From Poecilobothrus nobilitatus (lineage: Eukaryota > Arthropoda > Insecta > Diptera > Dolichopodidae), in the NCBI GenBank assembly GCA_947095535.1, contig OX352773.1, positions 92,724,670 to 92,788,669 on the forward strand: 64,000 bases of DNA. The letters are read 5' to 3'. The notes beneath the pieces were generated by a model. That model did no database searches. It saw nothing but the letters and a program-made list of their open reading frames with translations, and had not been told where the DNA came from. Each line of letters opens with the position of its first letter. Within the stretch, counting starts at the first letter, position 1. The position numbers were made by a program, and so were the translations under genes. Positions 24,391-36,100 of the stretch are shown here, one piece after another.

Positions 24391-25060
24391 AAAAACCGTT
24401 GGTTTACATTCTGCCTTGTTTTTATTTATTTCAATATGATAACTTTTTTCACAAACATTCACAAAATTTTATAAAACAAAAAATTCATAAATGTCACATG
24501 CCAAAACTCATATGATTGCATTATGATTATTATAGTCTTAGTACAAAATCATTCACTAGATCATACAATTATATGGTCATGAGATGTTTATATAAGACAT
24601 TTATATATCGACATTTTCAAATTGAAATTCAAACCTAATAATATACCTATCCTATCCTGCTGTCTAACTAAATATTAAAGCCTTGTTAATTTGTAAATCT
24701 TCAAATCTTCAAATATTTCATCTACGTATAATATTAAATTTCTATTCAAGGACTAAAACTAAACAATATTAGTGTAAGTGCAACCTATTAAATTTCAAAA
24801 ACGAATATTAATGTAAGTAAGAAAATAAATTACCTTCATCACTAAAATAAAATAAATAAGGTGTTAATATTAGCAAAAAATAGCAAAGGGGAAAAATTTC
24901 TACAGCAAATAATTAAAAACAATGAACATGATTAAAAATAGAAATACAAAAAAAAAAGAAATTAAATTAATTATTCAACTAAAACAAATATTGGTTAAAT
25001 AAAAACTATTGCTGAAAGTAATTGAGAGAAGCGAAAGTTTAGTAAAAATTATTTATATAT
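24391..25060. other. AT-rich stretch, nothing recognised
   Basis: No coding signature. A GTTGGTTTACA word at 24395-24405 resembles the TIR of the 27373-29128 element but is too short to call. Confidence 0.4.
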
Positions 25061-25320
25061 AACTATTTTTGTATAAAATGATATTTTACGAGCTACTCTT
25101 AATATGCGATATTCATACTGAGCAACAACTGAAGTACAACTCTTATAATTTAGTTGTTGCGCTCATTAATTTTCCTCATAAAGGACCTTGTAACTATTTT
25201 TGTAAAATTATATTTTAGGAGCCACTCTTAATAAATAATACAAATACTGAGCAAGAACTGAAATACAAAATCTATGATTAAGCTGTTGTGCTCATTAAAA
25301 TGTTCTTCATAAAGGACCAT
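25061..25320. repeat. 131-bp tandem duplication
   Basis: Two units begin with AACTATTTTTGTA at 25061 and 25192. Shared internal words are GAGCYACTCTTAATA, ACTGAGCAA, ACTGAARTACAA, TGTTGYGCTCATTAA and CATAAAGGACC. Units have diverged moderately, so the duplication is not recent. No coding potential. Confidence 0.85.
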
Positions 25321-27372
25321 ACAAAATAGGTGAAACCAATAAAATATATAGAACCTATTTTGTAGCATGAATCTTCATTAATTCTAATACCGTCTTATGC
25401 AACTTCAAACTAAAGAAACTAAGCAAACACCTTTAACAAACTTTCCATACAATCCTTTATCACAAAATCCTTCTCCGTCTAACTGTTTAGCTACTATATA
25501 ATTTAGTTTAATTAGGACGAAAGTTAGGTTTATTGTATCTAAAAAAAAAATTATACACATCTATGATGTTTAAATGTTCTCAATGTTCTTGAAAATGTTT
25601 ACCATAGTTAAGAAACTTACAAAAAAATCGTTATCAAAATAATTAACTTTATGAAAACCATACAATTCCAGTATATATCTATATATATGTATATATATTA
25701 ATAAAAAGAAAAATCGAAACTACTAAACAAATTTTGAACAATAAAAAATAAGAAGTAGAATAACCAAAGAAATCAAATTTAATTTTAACTCTCATTTTGT
25801 ATCCATTTTCCCATTTAATCTTATTTGAAAAAGATTACATATTCACAGTATACATGTGTTAAGAAAAGAAAAATAAAAAATAAAATAATCTTAATTTTTG
25901 ATTTGTTATATCAGCTCATCTCAAACGCAATCTATTTGACGGATGAAGAATTGACACAAATGGAATTAAATTAAAAAATCAAAATATTGTATGAATCAAT
26001 TGTCAAATTTCATTGTCGTTCTTCATTTAATTTAAACCACCCTGGTGTGTGTTTCGTTTATTATTCTACTGAAGTTAAAGTTATTCTATGACAGATACTT
26101 TTTTTTCTGTCATAGTCTTTTCAAAATAACGGAGATGAGTTTAATATACAGCAATGATGTCACTAATAGCGTTTCAAAATTTTGATTTGAGAGCAAAGTT
26201 AACGTCTAATACCACAAGAGTAAAAATTTAACGACTGATAGAAATGTGAAAATTTTATGAAGTGTCATTTTATTTTTTTTTATTTAAAATTATAAACGTA
26301 CATATTCAAATAATTGTAAACAAAATCGTTCAACTGAACTTTAACATGCTCAAAATTACAATTTTTGTTGAAGGACAGTTTTGACAGTTCAAATCTCATT
26401 GTTTCGATTAACTCTACATATGAGTATGGTTGTTAATCTTATAAACCCAAAAACTCTATACAGGGTAAAAAACGCACTCCAAATAGTATGTTGATTTTTG
26501 TTGTTTATGTGATTATGTGAAAATGTGGTTAATAAAGCAGTTTTTTTTTTTCGATTAAAAGAAAAAAACTCTCGAATCCAATCATTTCAGTAATTTAGTG
26601 AGCAAAATTTCATCCTTTTATTTTGACTTTTTTTTAAGAATCCTGGTTTCTAAGTGTACTACGCCCGCACGAAAAAGTTAGGGATACATTTAGAATATAT
26701 TCATAGATTTTTAATAATAAATGACGAACAGTCAAAATAAAAATGAAAATAATATAAATTATTTTTTTGCTCATATATGTATGTATGGGTGCTCTAAAAC
26801 TATGTTAAAATTTAAAACAAAAAAAATAGACTGAATTTATTGGACTGAAAATAAGATTAGATATTATGTTTTTCTAGTTGTGTAAAGCATAATATAAAAC
26901 ATCTGAATAAATTAGATCCAATTTGAAACTTACTATACATTTCCTTTTTGTACATTTTCTAAACATTTTTGTGTACATACATTTCTAGACATATGTTTGT
27001 TTATTAGACTTAAACAGTTAATTAATAAGGATGTTCCTATCAAATGTAAATTGTTCAATAGATAAACTTGAATGAATAAAAAAAAAAACAAAGAAAAAAA
27101 AAAGGAGAAAAGAGAAAAACAATCAAAATGAAAATTAAAAAAAAAAAGAAAAATAAAAGGTGATTTGTTTTGGTAATTTAGTTAAGATGTTATTTTTCAT
27201 GAGATTTGATATGAAAGGAAAATAAAGTATAATTTACTTATTTTATTTTTTATTTTCATTGTAAATGAAAATTGATTATAAAAAAAATATATTTTTCTTC
27301 ATATTTCACTTGTTCGGATGTTCATTTGTTCTTTAGTAGAGTCTTTGCGTTTGTATCAACTGTACTCGTAAA
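25321..27372. other. AT-rich stretch, no recognised genes
   Basis: The only clear structure is a short hairpin: CTATGACAGA (26086-26095) pairs perfectly with TCTGTCATAG (26106-26115). Homopolymer runs are common (27079-27155). Confidence 0.5.
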
Positions 27373-27439
27373 GTTGTTAAGTTTGGTTTACACGGTGATA
27401 CAAGTATCGGCACTTGTATCGCGACTTGTACATTAAATA

Positions 27440-28084
27440 GTAAATTAAAAAAAAGGTAGCCTTCGATTAACGCGGTAGATTCGTTCCTAAAAAACTACGC
27501 GTAAATTCAAGACATGAAATCCATATAAAAAAGGTCAATTGGTTCCACAAAATATTTTTTATTTTTATTTAGTTCTTAAAATAAAAATTTACTTAAAATG
27601 ATAACAATAATAAAAACAGAAAGAATTCAATATAAATTTTTAAGACAAAAAAAAAAAAAAAGATGCCAATAAAAAATAATCTTTCTTCAGATTCCTTTTT
27701 CTTTTTTTTTTACAAAACTACAGCTTTAAAGCTGCCGTTTTGGAGGCATAACTGAGCTTTCATAGCTTGCGTTAGTTAAAAAATTGGCGTCAGCTGGTGT
27801 CGGTTTTTATTCGTGTGCTATTCTTCCATTTCGCCTTTAGATGAATTTCAATTTGTATTGTCAATCATGAGAATTAAATTTTCTTCAGTTACATCAAGAT
27901 CGTTAATTATTAGTTTTCTCAAAGTATCGCAACCTTCGCCTCTAACAGAATGCACACGGTCTACAATTTTATTGATTTCAATGTTCACAGATTGAGATTC
28001 AATATCAAGTGAAACCACAATATCAGGCCGCAATTTTTTCCAATATTCTTTTAGAGTTGTAGTTTTTATAAAACTCGCAGACAA
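27440..28084 (-). pseudogene. Tigger/pogo (jerky-type) transposase C-terminal fragment
   Basis: The minus-strand frame 28084-27848 reads TLKEYWKKLRPDIVVS, then IEINKIVDRVHSVRGEGC, then DLDVTEENLILMIDN. This matches the C-terminal tail of Tigger/jerky-like DDE transposases: a 'WKKLWPD' block, an 'IV.EIVD..H..GGEG' block and 'EL(T/D)xExLIxM'. There is no ATG; the frame is a truncated 3' end. On its downstream side, at 27455-27500, lies TTCGATTAACGCGGTAGATT and AACTACGCGTAAATTC, the type of sequence seen at the termini of Tigger elements. Thus the 3' end of the element is present while the DDE catalytic core and N-terminal HTH region are gone. Confidence 0.6.
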
Positions 28085-28354
28085 GTGGACAACAAGTCAA
28101 CAGTTTAGCATGGTGTAACTCTTACATATGTTTTTGTTCTATGATTATATGGACATATGTTTTTGATCCTGGATATTACTTACATATGGTATTTGTCTAT
28201 GGTTATATAAGAGATTATGGAATATGCACATATTATGTATTAAAAATTATCTTTTCTAAAATTTTAGGCAAAAAAGAAAACCAAATTGTTTCCGTGTAAA
28301 ACTGAAACTTTTACCGCGCTATATAGGTTACTAACAGCTTTATTAAAGTGCTGC

Positions 28355-28392
28355 GTTACCTGTATATACAAGAGGGTTACCTGTATATACAA
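28355..28392. repeat. 21-bp tandem duplication
   Basis: GTTACCTGTATATACAA occurs at 28355-28371 and 28376-28392 with GAGG between. Perfect over 17 bases. Confidence 0.85.
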
Positions 28393-29128
28393 ATTGTTAT
28401 GCTTATAAATTTTCACAAAATACATACCTAGTTTACATCTGTTCACATTTCTCAATAAACTTTAAATATACAAAATGAGTTCTGATGAAGATTTCTCATT
28501 TTTTTCATAAATTTTCTCATTAGATCATACATATATCTCTCATGTTCTCATAGATCTCTCATTTTTAATTTTAGAAATTTCATAATTAGATAATTTTTGA
28601 AAAAACAAAATGGCGATTGTGGTCGGTAATATGTTGGTGGAATTAGTGTTAAGAATTATGTACAAATGGAAAAACATATTCTGAAGAACAGATAAAATTA
28701 GAAGCTCCAATAATAGTAAAGAAAAATACAGCATTTAAAACGTCAATATCTCCAACACACAATAAACATTCCAAATAAACATTTTCAAACTAAAAAATAT
28801 ATATTTTAATATATAATTTAATATAAATAATTAAAATTTATCAATAAAAACCTATCTTAAAATTTAAAATAGCCACAAAATTACTTTTGTTTTATAATTT
28901 TATAAAATATAAGTATACCAATTCATATAAAAATTTAAAATTTTGTTCTGTCATTTTATGAGTCGATTCGTTTTTTATGAATAACAAAATATATGAGCAA
29001 TTGTATAAGATAGGTCAAATATATGACCATTTGTATAAGGTAAAATATCACGAGACATGTATATTTAACTTCTATATTTGGCAAGTCGGCAAAAATGTAT
29101 GTAGGTGTAAACCAAACTTTAGAACAAC

Positions 29129-30939
29129 CATCTACAATTAATATGAACAAGGTTTCGCTCGAATACAGTTTTCTGTATCAGAGAGAAATTCCTTAAGTGC
29201 CACAGTTTCTTATTGAACAGTTTCACTTTCATACATTCTAGCTATAAAAAAACACCTAAAATCATCTTATTAAAATTCATTAAAGAATCTCAGAAAATAT
29301 CCCTAATAATATACTTCTCTTTTATACTTTTTTTTAAATCAGATCTCTACTAAAATCACATAGTGTTCATGTGTTCACTGATATCATAATAACGACAACA
29401 ATTTTTGTTATTTCTATTTTTATTTTAGAAATCAGAGAAAAGTGATTGAATTAGGATTTTTTATTGTATATAACATTATATACGATTGGAATTCTTTAAG
29501 AATTTTATTTTATTTTTTTTTAGATCTGATTTAGAATTTAAATTGTATTAAGATTTAAAAAAATTTAATTCAATTAATATAAAATTAAAAATATTACTTT
29601 CAAATTATAAGAAAACCTTACAGTTATAAAGTAATATACGTCCTTAAAAATATATTAAAGAAGATCAAACTACCAAATTCAGCCTCACTGATTTCAGCCC
29701 CACTGAAAAAAAATGTAGTTTATATCGCTAAACTGAACGAATTTTTCAAAATATTTTGGGTTTTTCTTTTTTAAATATATAAAATTTAAATATGAAAATT
29801 ATTTGCTATTAAATAAAAATAAAATTATTATTTACATAATATGACTAAGGAATTTCTCCGAGAATTTTCATTAAATCTTGAAAAGTCGTTTTAATGATTT
29901 TTAGTGTATATGTAATAATTTTATAAAAGAAATTTGAATCGAATCTTGGGATTCTGAAAAAAGAAATAGAATTCAAATTCTTTAACATCAAGCAATTCAA
30001 TCTAAAAAGATCAAACAATTCAATCTAAAAGCATTAAACTATGGGCTTTTGTTTAAACTTTATAAATTAATCTCAAAATAATACAATTTTTTGCAATTTT
30101 GTATTTAAATTTCCGTTATGTGAAAAGGAAATTTTAGTTCCTATCTTTCTCTAGAACGCTTTTAGGACGCTTGCGAAAAGAAAGATCTTTCAGGAATAGC
30201 ATAATGTAACTTTACTAAATTACTACTACACTCATTAAAATTTTTCAAAGTATAACACAAAAATTCAAGCTTTAAAATTACATATATTTTTACATGTGGT
30301 AACTCATCTTAATTATATCAGGAAAATGAAAGAAAATGCCTTAGGATTTTTATTTTGTTTCTAATATGTATATAAAATTTAAAAGAAAATTAAAAATATT
30401 GGCGTGTGTCACTTAGCTGTTTTTATTGCCTTTTAGCCTTAAAAAATGCCTGACCTTGTTTGTTTTTCAATTTCAGGCGTCATTTGATGATAAGTATGTC
30501 CTAAAAATATTTTATATAAATTTATTTAATTATTTTAAAAATTTTAATCCTATATAAAATTTGATACTTTAATTATCTTCTGGGTATTATATTTGGTGAA
30601 TAAAGAACAATGTTTTATTCTTTTAAGATGTCTTTAATTTTATAAATCATTATAATAAAATTACAATGGCCGACATCCGAAAAGAAAAGGGGGCCTACCT
30701 TTCATGATTATATTTATTAGTTATTTCTTTTACAAATTTTGCTTAATAAAACAAAGAAATTTTTTTTTGTCGAAAACAATTGGGAAGGTTATAAAAATTT
30801 TTTAAGTTCAAAATTTTTTTGGTACATAATACATTAAAATTGGTGTTTCAATTTAAAAACCATAAGTTGTTCGTTTTACAAAATAATGAATCACAATATA
30901 AAATAGATTTAGTATATAGATTCTTAATTTCCATAATTT
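29129..30939. other. AT-rich stretch with minor repeats
   Basis: Contains a 23-bp direct duplication of CAATTCAATCTAAAA (29993, 30016), a duplicated TTCAGCCYCACTGA (about 29679-29706), and at about 30060-30280 a weakly preserved family D fragment (AATTTCCGTTATGTGAAAA, compare 23860). No genes recognised. Confidence 0.45.
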
Positions 30940-31776
30940 TACCCGTACGATAAGTATCGGGTATAATAAAATTACTCCTCCGTTTGTAACACCTCGAAAT
31001 AAGCGAGCTAGATATACCTTCAAATATATGGATCGGATCAGAATCAAATTCTGAGGCGATTAAGCCATGTCCGCCCGGCCGTCTGTCAGCACGCTAACTC
31101 AAAAACTAGAATCTTGCAATTTATACAAAATATTGTGGGAGCAATTTGTAGGTTCTCTATTTTTTTTGGATGAGTTCCGACCAAAACTCCGAACGACTAA
31201 CTTTTAGATCTCCACAATTTTTTTGGAATAGAGCCATGAAATTTTAACTGCTGATAAATATCATAAAAATATTAATTTTATTTTTAATAACTTTTTTTTG
31301 TAGCCCCACCCGTTTAGGAGCTGTAAAGGGTCAAAAACTGAAAATTTCCTATTCTTAAACACCTGTAACTTGAACACCTGTTAACATTTTTTTGAAGTAA
31401 TACACAAAAGCTAAAGCTTCAATATTATACTCTTATTTCTGTTAACAACTTTTTTTAATAATATAGCGTTACTTTATAATTGACGTTGTTACTTGATTTT
31501 TTCAAATTTTCTAACAAATTTCTTTAACGGTTTTTTTGCATTTTGTTTTACTCGATAATTTGAAATTATTGAGGATATAATGCGTAGTACAAAAAAATGT
31601 AAATAAATAAACAACATAACTGTTGCTTGAAGAATTTTTATTTATATGATATTGATATACATACATACTTATATAATATGATGTTTATTTACATATCGTA
31701 TATGTCACTGATGAATGAATGATATGAGTATAGATGTATATTATATAGCGCCGTAAGTCGATGCAACCGACTTATT

Positions 31777-32538
31777 TATACCCTACACCTAAAAAATTCA
31801 AATTAAATTAAAAATCCATAAGTTATTTTAGTTAGGTATTTAATATAACTAAGCTAAAAACGGGAGGTACCCGAACGACCACTCCAATTCATCTCCAATT
31901 TTAGACAAATCAGGGATTTAGAAAACAGCACCCTCGTATCAAATTTGAAGTTCCTATCTTTATTAATTTCGATGATATGCATGTTCGGTTTTGGGAGTTG
32001 TATGGGAGGTACTCGAACAGCTCCTCCAATTCATCTCAAATTTTGAACAAATCAGGAATTCAAAAAACAACACCCTAGTACCAAATTTGAAGTTTTTTTC
32101 TTTATTACTTTCGAATATATGCTTGTTCGATTTTGGGATTTGTATGGGAGGTACCCGAAAACCACTCCAATTCATCTCAAATTTTGGGGATATTAGGGAT
32201 TCAGAAAAACACACCCTCATACAAAATTTTAAGTTTCTATCTTTATTAATTTCGAAAATATGCGTATTTGGTTTTGGGAGTTGTATGGGAGGTACTCGAA
32301 CGCATGGTCTGATTTCGCCCATTTACAATCCCCGCCTTACCTTAGTCATTGTTAACCTACAGTATAAATTTCATCAAGATAGCATTATTATGTTTTGAGT
32401 TATCGTGCGTACGGACGGACGGACGGACGGATCCTGATTCAGAATATATATACATGTCTATACCTAACTCGCTTCCTTTTGGTGGTTACAAACACCATAC
32501 CAAAGTTAATATACCCTATACTTAATGTGTAGGGTATA
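31777..32538 (+). mobile_element. DINE/HINE-like element, family C, structurally complete
   Basis: The ends are a perfect 12-bp inverted pair: TATACCCTACAC (31777-31788) and GTGTAGGGTATA (32527-32538). The interior holds a 142-bp tandem array. Beyond it come GGACGGACGGACGGACGG (32413 onwards), ATCCTGATTCAGAATATATA, GCTTCCTTTTGGTGGTTACA and a terminal hairpin: TATACCCTA (32510-32518) with TAGGGTATA (32530-32538). The order TIR, tandem repeats, GACGG tract, subterminal block, stem-loop is that described for DINE-1/Helentron-associated elements. It lies inside family B copy 2, so it inserted later. No coding capacity. Confidence 0.75.
31862..32300 (+). repeat. 142-bp tandem repeat array, about 3.1 units
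   Basis: GGGAGGTAC and TTTTGGGAGTTGTATGGG anchors recur at 31862, 32004 (period 142), and TTTTGGGA at 31989, 32131 and 32272 (142, 141). Each unit has CCAATTCATCTCAAATTTT and CAAATTTGAAGTTYCTATC. Because 142 is not a multiple of three, the long overlapping open frames here (31963-32398) read a different frame in each unit and are not a conserved protein. Confidence 0.9.
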
Positions 32539-32754
32539 ATAATGTTGTAAGCAAATTGACAGGCTGTAAACATACTAACGGTTCGTACGGGTAGCGAAGA
32601 GTTGACAAAGGCAACTGTATTCTTTCTCGTTTTGTTTTAAATTTAATTAGTAAAAACCCAAATTTAGAAAAATACGCTAATGTAAAGCAAAGCTTTTGGA
32701 GTACAGCTTTCATCACATCATACTACATCATATATTAGTGTGTCATATATTAGA

Positions 32755-33180
32755 CTGATAATTCTGATTCTGTAGTAAATAATAATAATATTAATAATTA
32801 ATACTAATATTAATATCAAAAATAATAACTGCTGCAGGAACAGTGAGAATGACTTCAATTACCTCATGCGGGAGGCAATAAGGTGTTACCTGAAGATGTT
32901 ATATTTTACTACATGTTGTAACTCTTGATAGCTATATCGACACTGATCGCAAAATGGTAATAAGGATTTATTGTTCTCGTAGAGTCTTAATCCGAATTCA
33001 ATGTTTTCGCATCTTCATCCTATCCTCTAGCCAATATGCTGCTATAGCAGTTACGAATTTCATCCCATTATATTGCCTAAAGGGGGAGCTGAGTTTAGTC
33101 AGTAAATATCTGACACTAACAACGGAGAGTACTCTTGGTGTCTTAGGGGGAACCTTCCTTTAGAAAAAAAAGAAAATAAC
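32755..33180 (+). mobile_element. A-tailed repeat, family G, copy 1
   Basis: It begins in AATAATAATAT-rich sequence, then CTGCTGCAGGAACAGTGAGA, TACTACATGTTGTAACT, AGCCAATATGCTGC, ATTTCATCCCATTATATTG, AAGGGGGAGCTGAGTTTAGT and TCTTGGTGTCTTAG. It ends in an A-rich tail (33162-33179). Copy 2 at 41476-41966 has the same order and the same tail position, which suggests a retroposed unit (LINE 3' end or SINE). Confidence 0.6.
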
Positions 33181-36100
33181 GGTACAAACGAAATCCAGAT
33201 TGGTTCTAAAACATTTTGAAAGCGTTTTTTGAGGTAGATTACGATACATAGTTAGAATCGAAAACTAAAATTGGGCTTCTATAGGTAGGTAAAAGTTCTA
33301 CATAAAAGTAGGTTAAGATTCATGTAGGTAAAAATAAAAATGTATTATAACGATATTTATTCCATCAAACATTTCCAAAACTTAAGGTACTAAACAGTTG
33401 TAGTTGTATTAAACAAACTTTACCCACTGAATTTGTTTTGAATTTTGTTTAAGATTTATTGAAAGAAATTATAGATATTTTTCAATCATTCTAAAAGCAT
33501 ATTTTAAGTTTATTTTCTTCAAAAAATATTTAAAGCTATATTAAAAATTTAAACAGAAGAATAATAGAAAAAATTAAATTACAAAAAATTGAAAAACAAA
33601 TTTCAAATAAGGTTAAAGCAACCATGTAAAAAGTTGACCTTTTTCAAAGGAATTTTTATGAAAACAATTTTACAAAAAAAAAAAAAAAATACCTAAAGTG
33701 AAGTTGAAACTCAAAATAATAATAATAATAATATTCATTTTATTTTTCATTTTGCGTTATCTTAATTTCCGAAAAAGCTGGATTTAATTTAATACAAAAA
33801 AATTCAACGTAAAAAAAAAAGACATAAAATTCAAATAACAGGCTGAAGTTGTCAAAGAAACTTGCCTAGAGGCGTGTGAAAAAAAAAAATGAAATTACAT
33901 TTTACCACGATGACTTATTGTTAAATTTAGCACGTTATTTAATCAAATATATATATATATATATATACATAGCGTATATATATACATATATTTTCTTTTT
34001 ATGAATGGAAAATTATTCTTGAGAAAAATGGAAAATAACTTAACAAAGAAAATTATAAAAAATAATATAACCCACAACAGGAAGAATTATAAAACCTTAT
34101 AATAAAAATGCGGTTCTAGACTTTTCAACAATTGATAATTTTTTTGATCCTTTTGTTGTTGTTTCAGAAAAATTTTTTTTTTCTGTTGTTGCTGTTGTTG
34201 TTGAGTGGAATTTTAGTCACCCATAAGAATATCTCGACTGTGACTAAATAAATTTTCAACAAAATAACAGCGACATTTACAGACAAACAACAAAAGAAAT
34301 AAGTAAAATGTGAAGTCCGAGAAAAAAAAACAAAGGGAAAATAAAAAATTCAAATGAGAAGAGAAAAAATTACGAATACAAAAAAAATGCCTATCAATAA
34401 CAAAAGATATTCTATTAAAAAAAATTTTCTTTTCTCTTTTTTTTTTTTTTTTTGTGGCTAATAAAAAGAATAAGAAAATCAAAATCTTTATTAAATCTGG
34501 TTTCTATAGAACAAATTTTCCACTGGAAAATTTCAATTTAAAAAAAAAAATAATACAATATTTTTTAGGTTTATGTTTTTTTTTTTGTATCTTCATTTTG
34601 CTGGTTTCAAATAATAAAAAAAAAAAAATATTTTTTTTTTCTCTTAAATAAGAAAAGAAGTTAAGAACTAGGTAGCATTCCTCAAGATTCAAATTCCTAA
34701 AAATAATAATAAATTTATGTTAAATTAAAATAAACCTATGTTTTATATTTTTAATGGGAAATTACTCAAAAAAAAAAAAAAAAAAAACAACCAAAAGAGA
34801 CTGAAATATTTTGATCTCTTTTTAAGATATTTTTTTTTGTAAACGTAAGATCTTTTTTTAGCAGGTTGCCATTTTTTTTTTTTTTTGCGTTAAATAAGTT
34901 CCAAAAATTGTACTAATCGTAATTTTTGTTTAGAGTATGTTTCGTTTAAGATTTGACACCTTTTTTTTTTGTAGGAAATGCTAAACATACACTTTTTATT
35001 TTACAAGTCAATTTCCCACTTTAATTGTTTTTTTAATACAATATTATAAATCTACGGATTTTAGCTTTGTATTTGAGCATAATATCGCGTAACATTAGAA
35101 AAATGAATACAATAATACCTACTATGGCAGCTGTTTTAATTAAGATGTTGAAATATAAAATCTTTAGAAATGTTTTTATATTGTAAGTAGTTTGTATTAT
35201 TCTAAGGTAACCAAGCGATAACAAGTCGCTTATTTTACTTTTAATTTTTCCTTTTTTATTTTGATCATTAGCAAAAAATTCATTTGCGAAATATTGTTTT
35301 ACAAAGTCAAAGTGAAGCTAAATAACTTTATTATTTGTAGGTTTTCTTTTATTTTAATTTTTTATAAAACTTTGCTAGAAATTCCTTATTATTTTTATAC
35401 CACTCTAAGATAGGATAAAACAGCAATAGAAACTGAAGCGAAAACCTATTTAAAAAAAAAACGATAAAGTCTGTGTTTCTTATTTCTTATAAAAAAAAAC
35501 TTATTTTAATCATAAATTAAAGTTTTTTTCATATTTGCTTTTCACTTTTCATTCAAATTGCAATAATCTTTATAGGAATGACGTTTTCTTTTTTTTTATT
35601 CTTATTATTTTCTTTTTTATTTATTTTTATTTAAGAAAGCTTAAAAAAAGGAAGAAAACACTACAAAACGTTTATTTTTCAAGCCAAAAACAAAAAAACA
35701 AAATAAGCACAATAAGTTGTGGTTGCAGATAAAAACACAAAAACCATTCACATTTAATTTTGTTGTGCAAAATCATTGACTTTAAGACGAAAGCATTTTT
35801 TTTTTCTTTACTAAAAGTTGTCATAATAAAAAACCAATCCTACAAACAAAAACAAAAAAAAACACAAAAACAAAATACAAAATAAAACTTTATTCTGCAT
35901 TAAAGCACCAATTTAGTCTACAAAATGTCTGCACAAAAACTCATAGATGTTGTTGTTTTTAAATGTGAATAACTGTTTCTGTATGTATTTTCCTCTTTAA
36001 AATCTCCCCTATAGAAATCCGTCGTAAATTAAAACGACAAAAACAAGGAAAAAAAAAGGACTCCAGGATATAAAATAAGTTTTGTTGAAAATTAACAAAC

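Larger units (their letters stand above)
27373..29128. mobile_element. TIR-bounded element, ~1.75 kb, enclosing a Tigger fragment
   Basis: The left end GTTGTTAAGTTTGGTTTACA (27373-27392) and the inverse of the right end (29104-29128, GTTGTTCTAAAGTTTGGTTT then ACACC) match apart from a 3-base indel. The left end continues into a hairpin GATACAAGT/ACTTGTATC (27397-27405/27412-27420). The right interior has a 30-bp direct duplication of AAATATATGA (28987, 29017). Superfamily is not evident. It may have been hit by the Tigger element inside it. Confidence 0.55.
30940..32640 (-). mobile_element. DINE-like element, family B, copy 2 (inverted, interrupted)
   Basis: On the minus strand it matches copy 1 (5225-6960). 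The 3' hairpin TACCCG/CGGGTA lies at 30940-30945/30958-30963. Inward follow TTACTCCTCCGTTTGTAACA, GGATCGGATCAGAATC, GGCCGTCTG and AACACCTGTAACTTGAACAC. At 31540-31700 are the TAAATAAACAACATAAC and CGTATATGTCACTGATGAAT blocks. The far end (32560-32640) holds the TTGACAAAGGCAACTGTATT block. Between 31777 and 32538 it is split by another element. About 390 bp of the copy 1 sequence (around 5335-5725) is absent here. Confidence 0.7.

Noticed and set aside
31963..32398. Long open frames on both strands (119 and 135 codons)
   Set aside because: They are read through a 142-bp tandem array. Because 142 is not divisible by three, successive units encode different peptides. They are by-products of the family C repeat.
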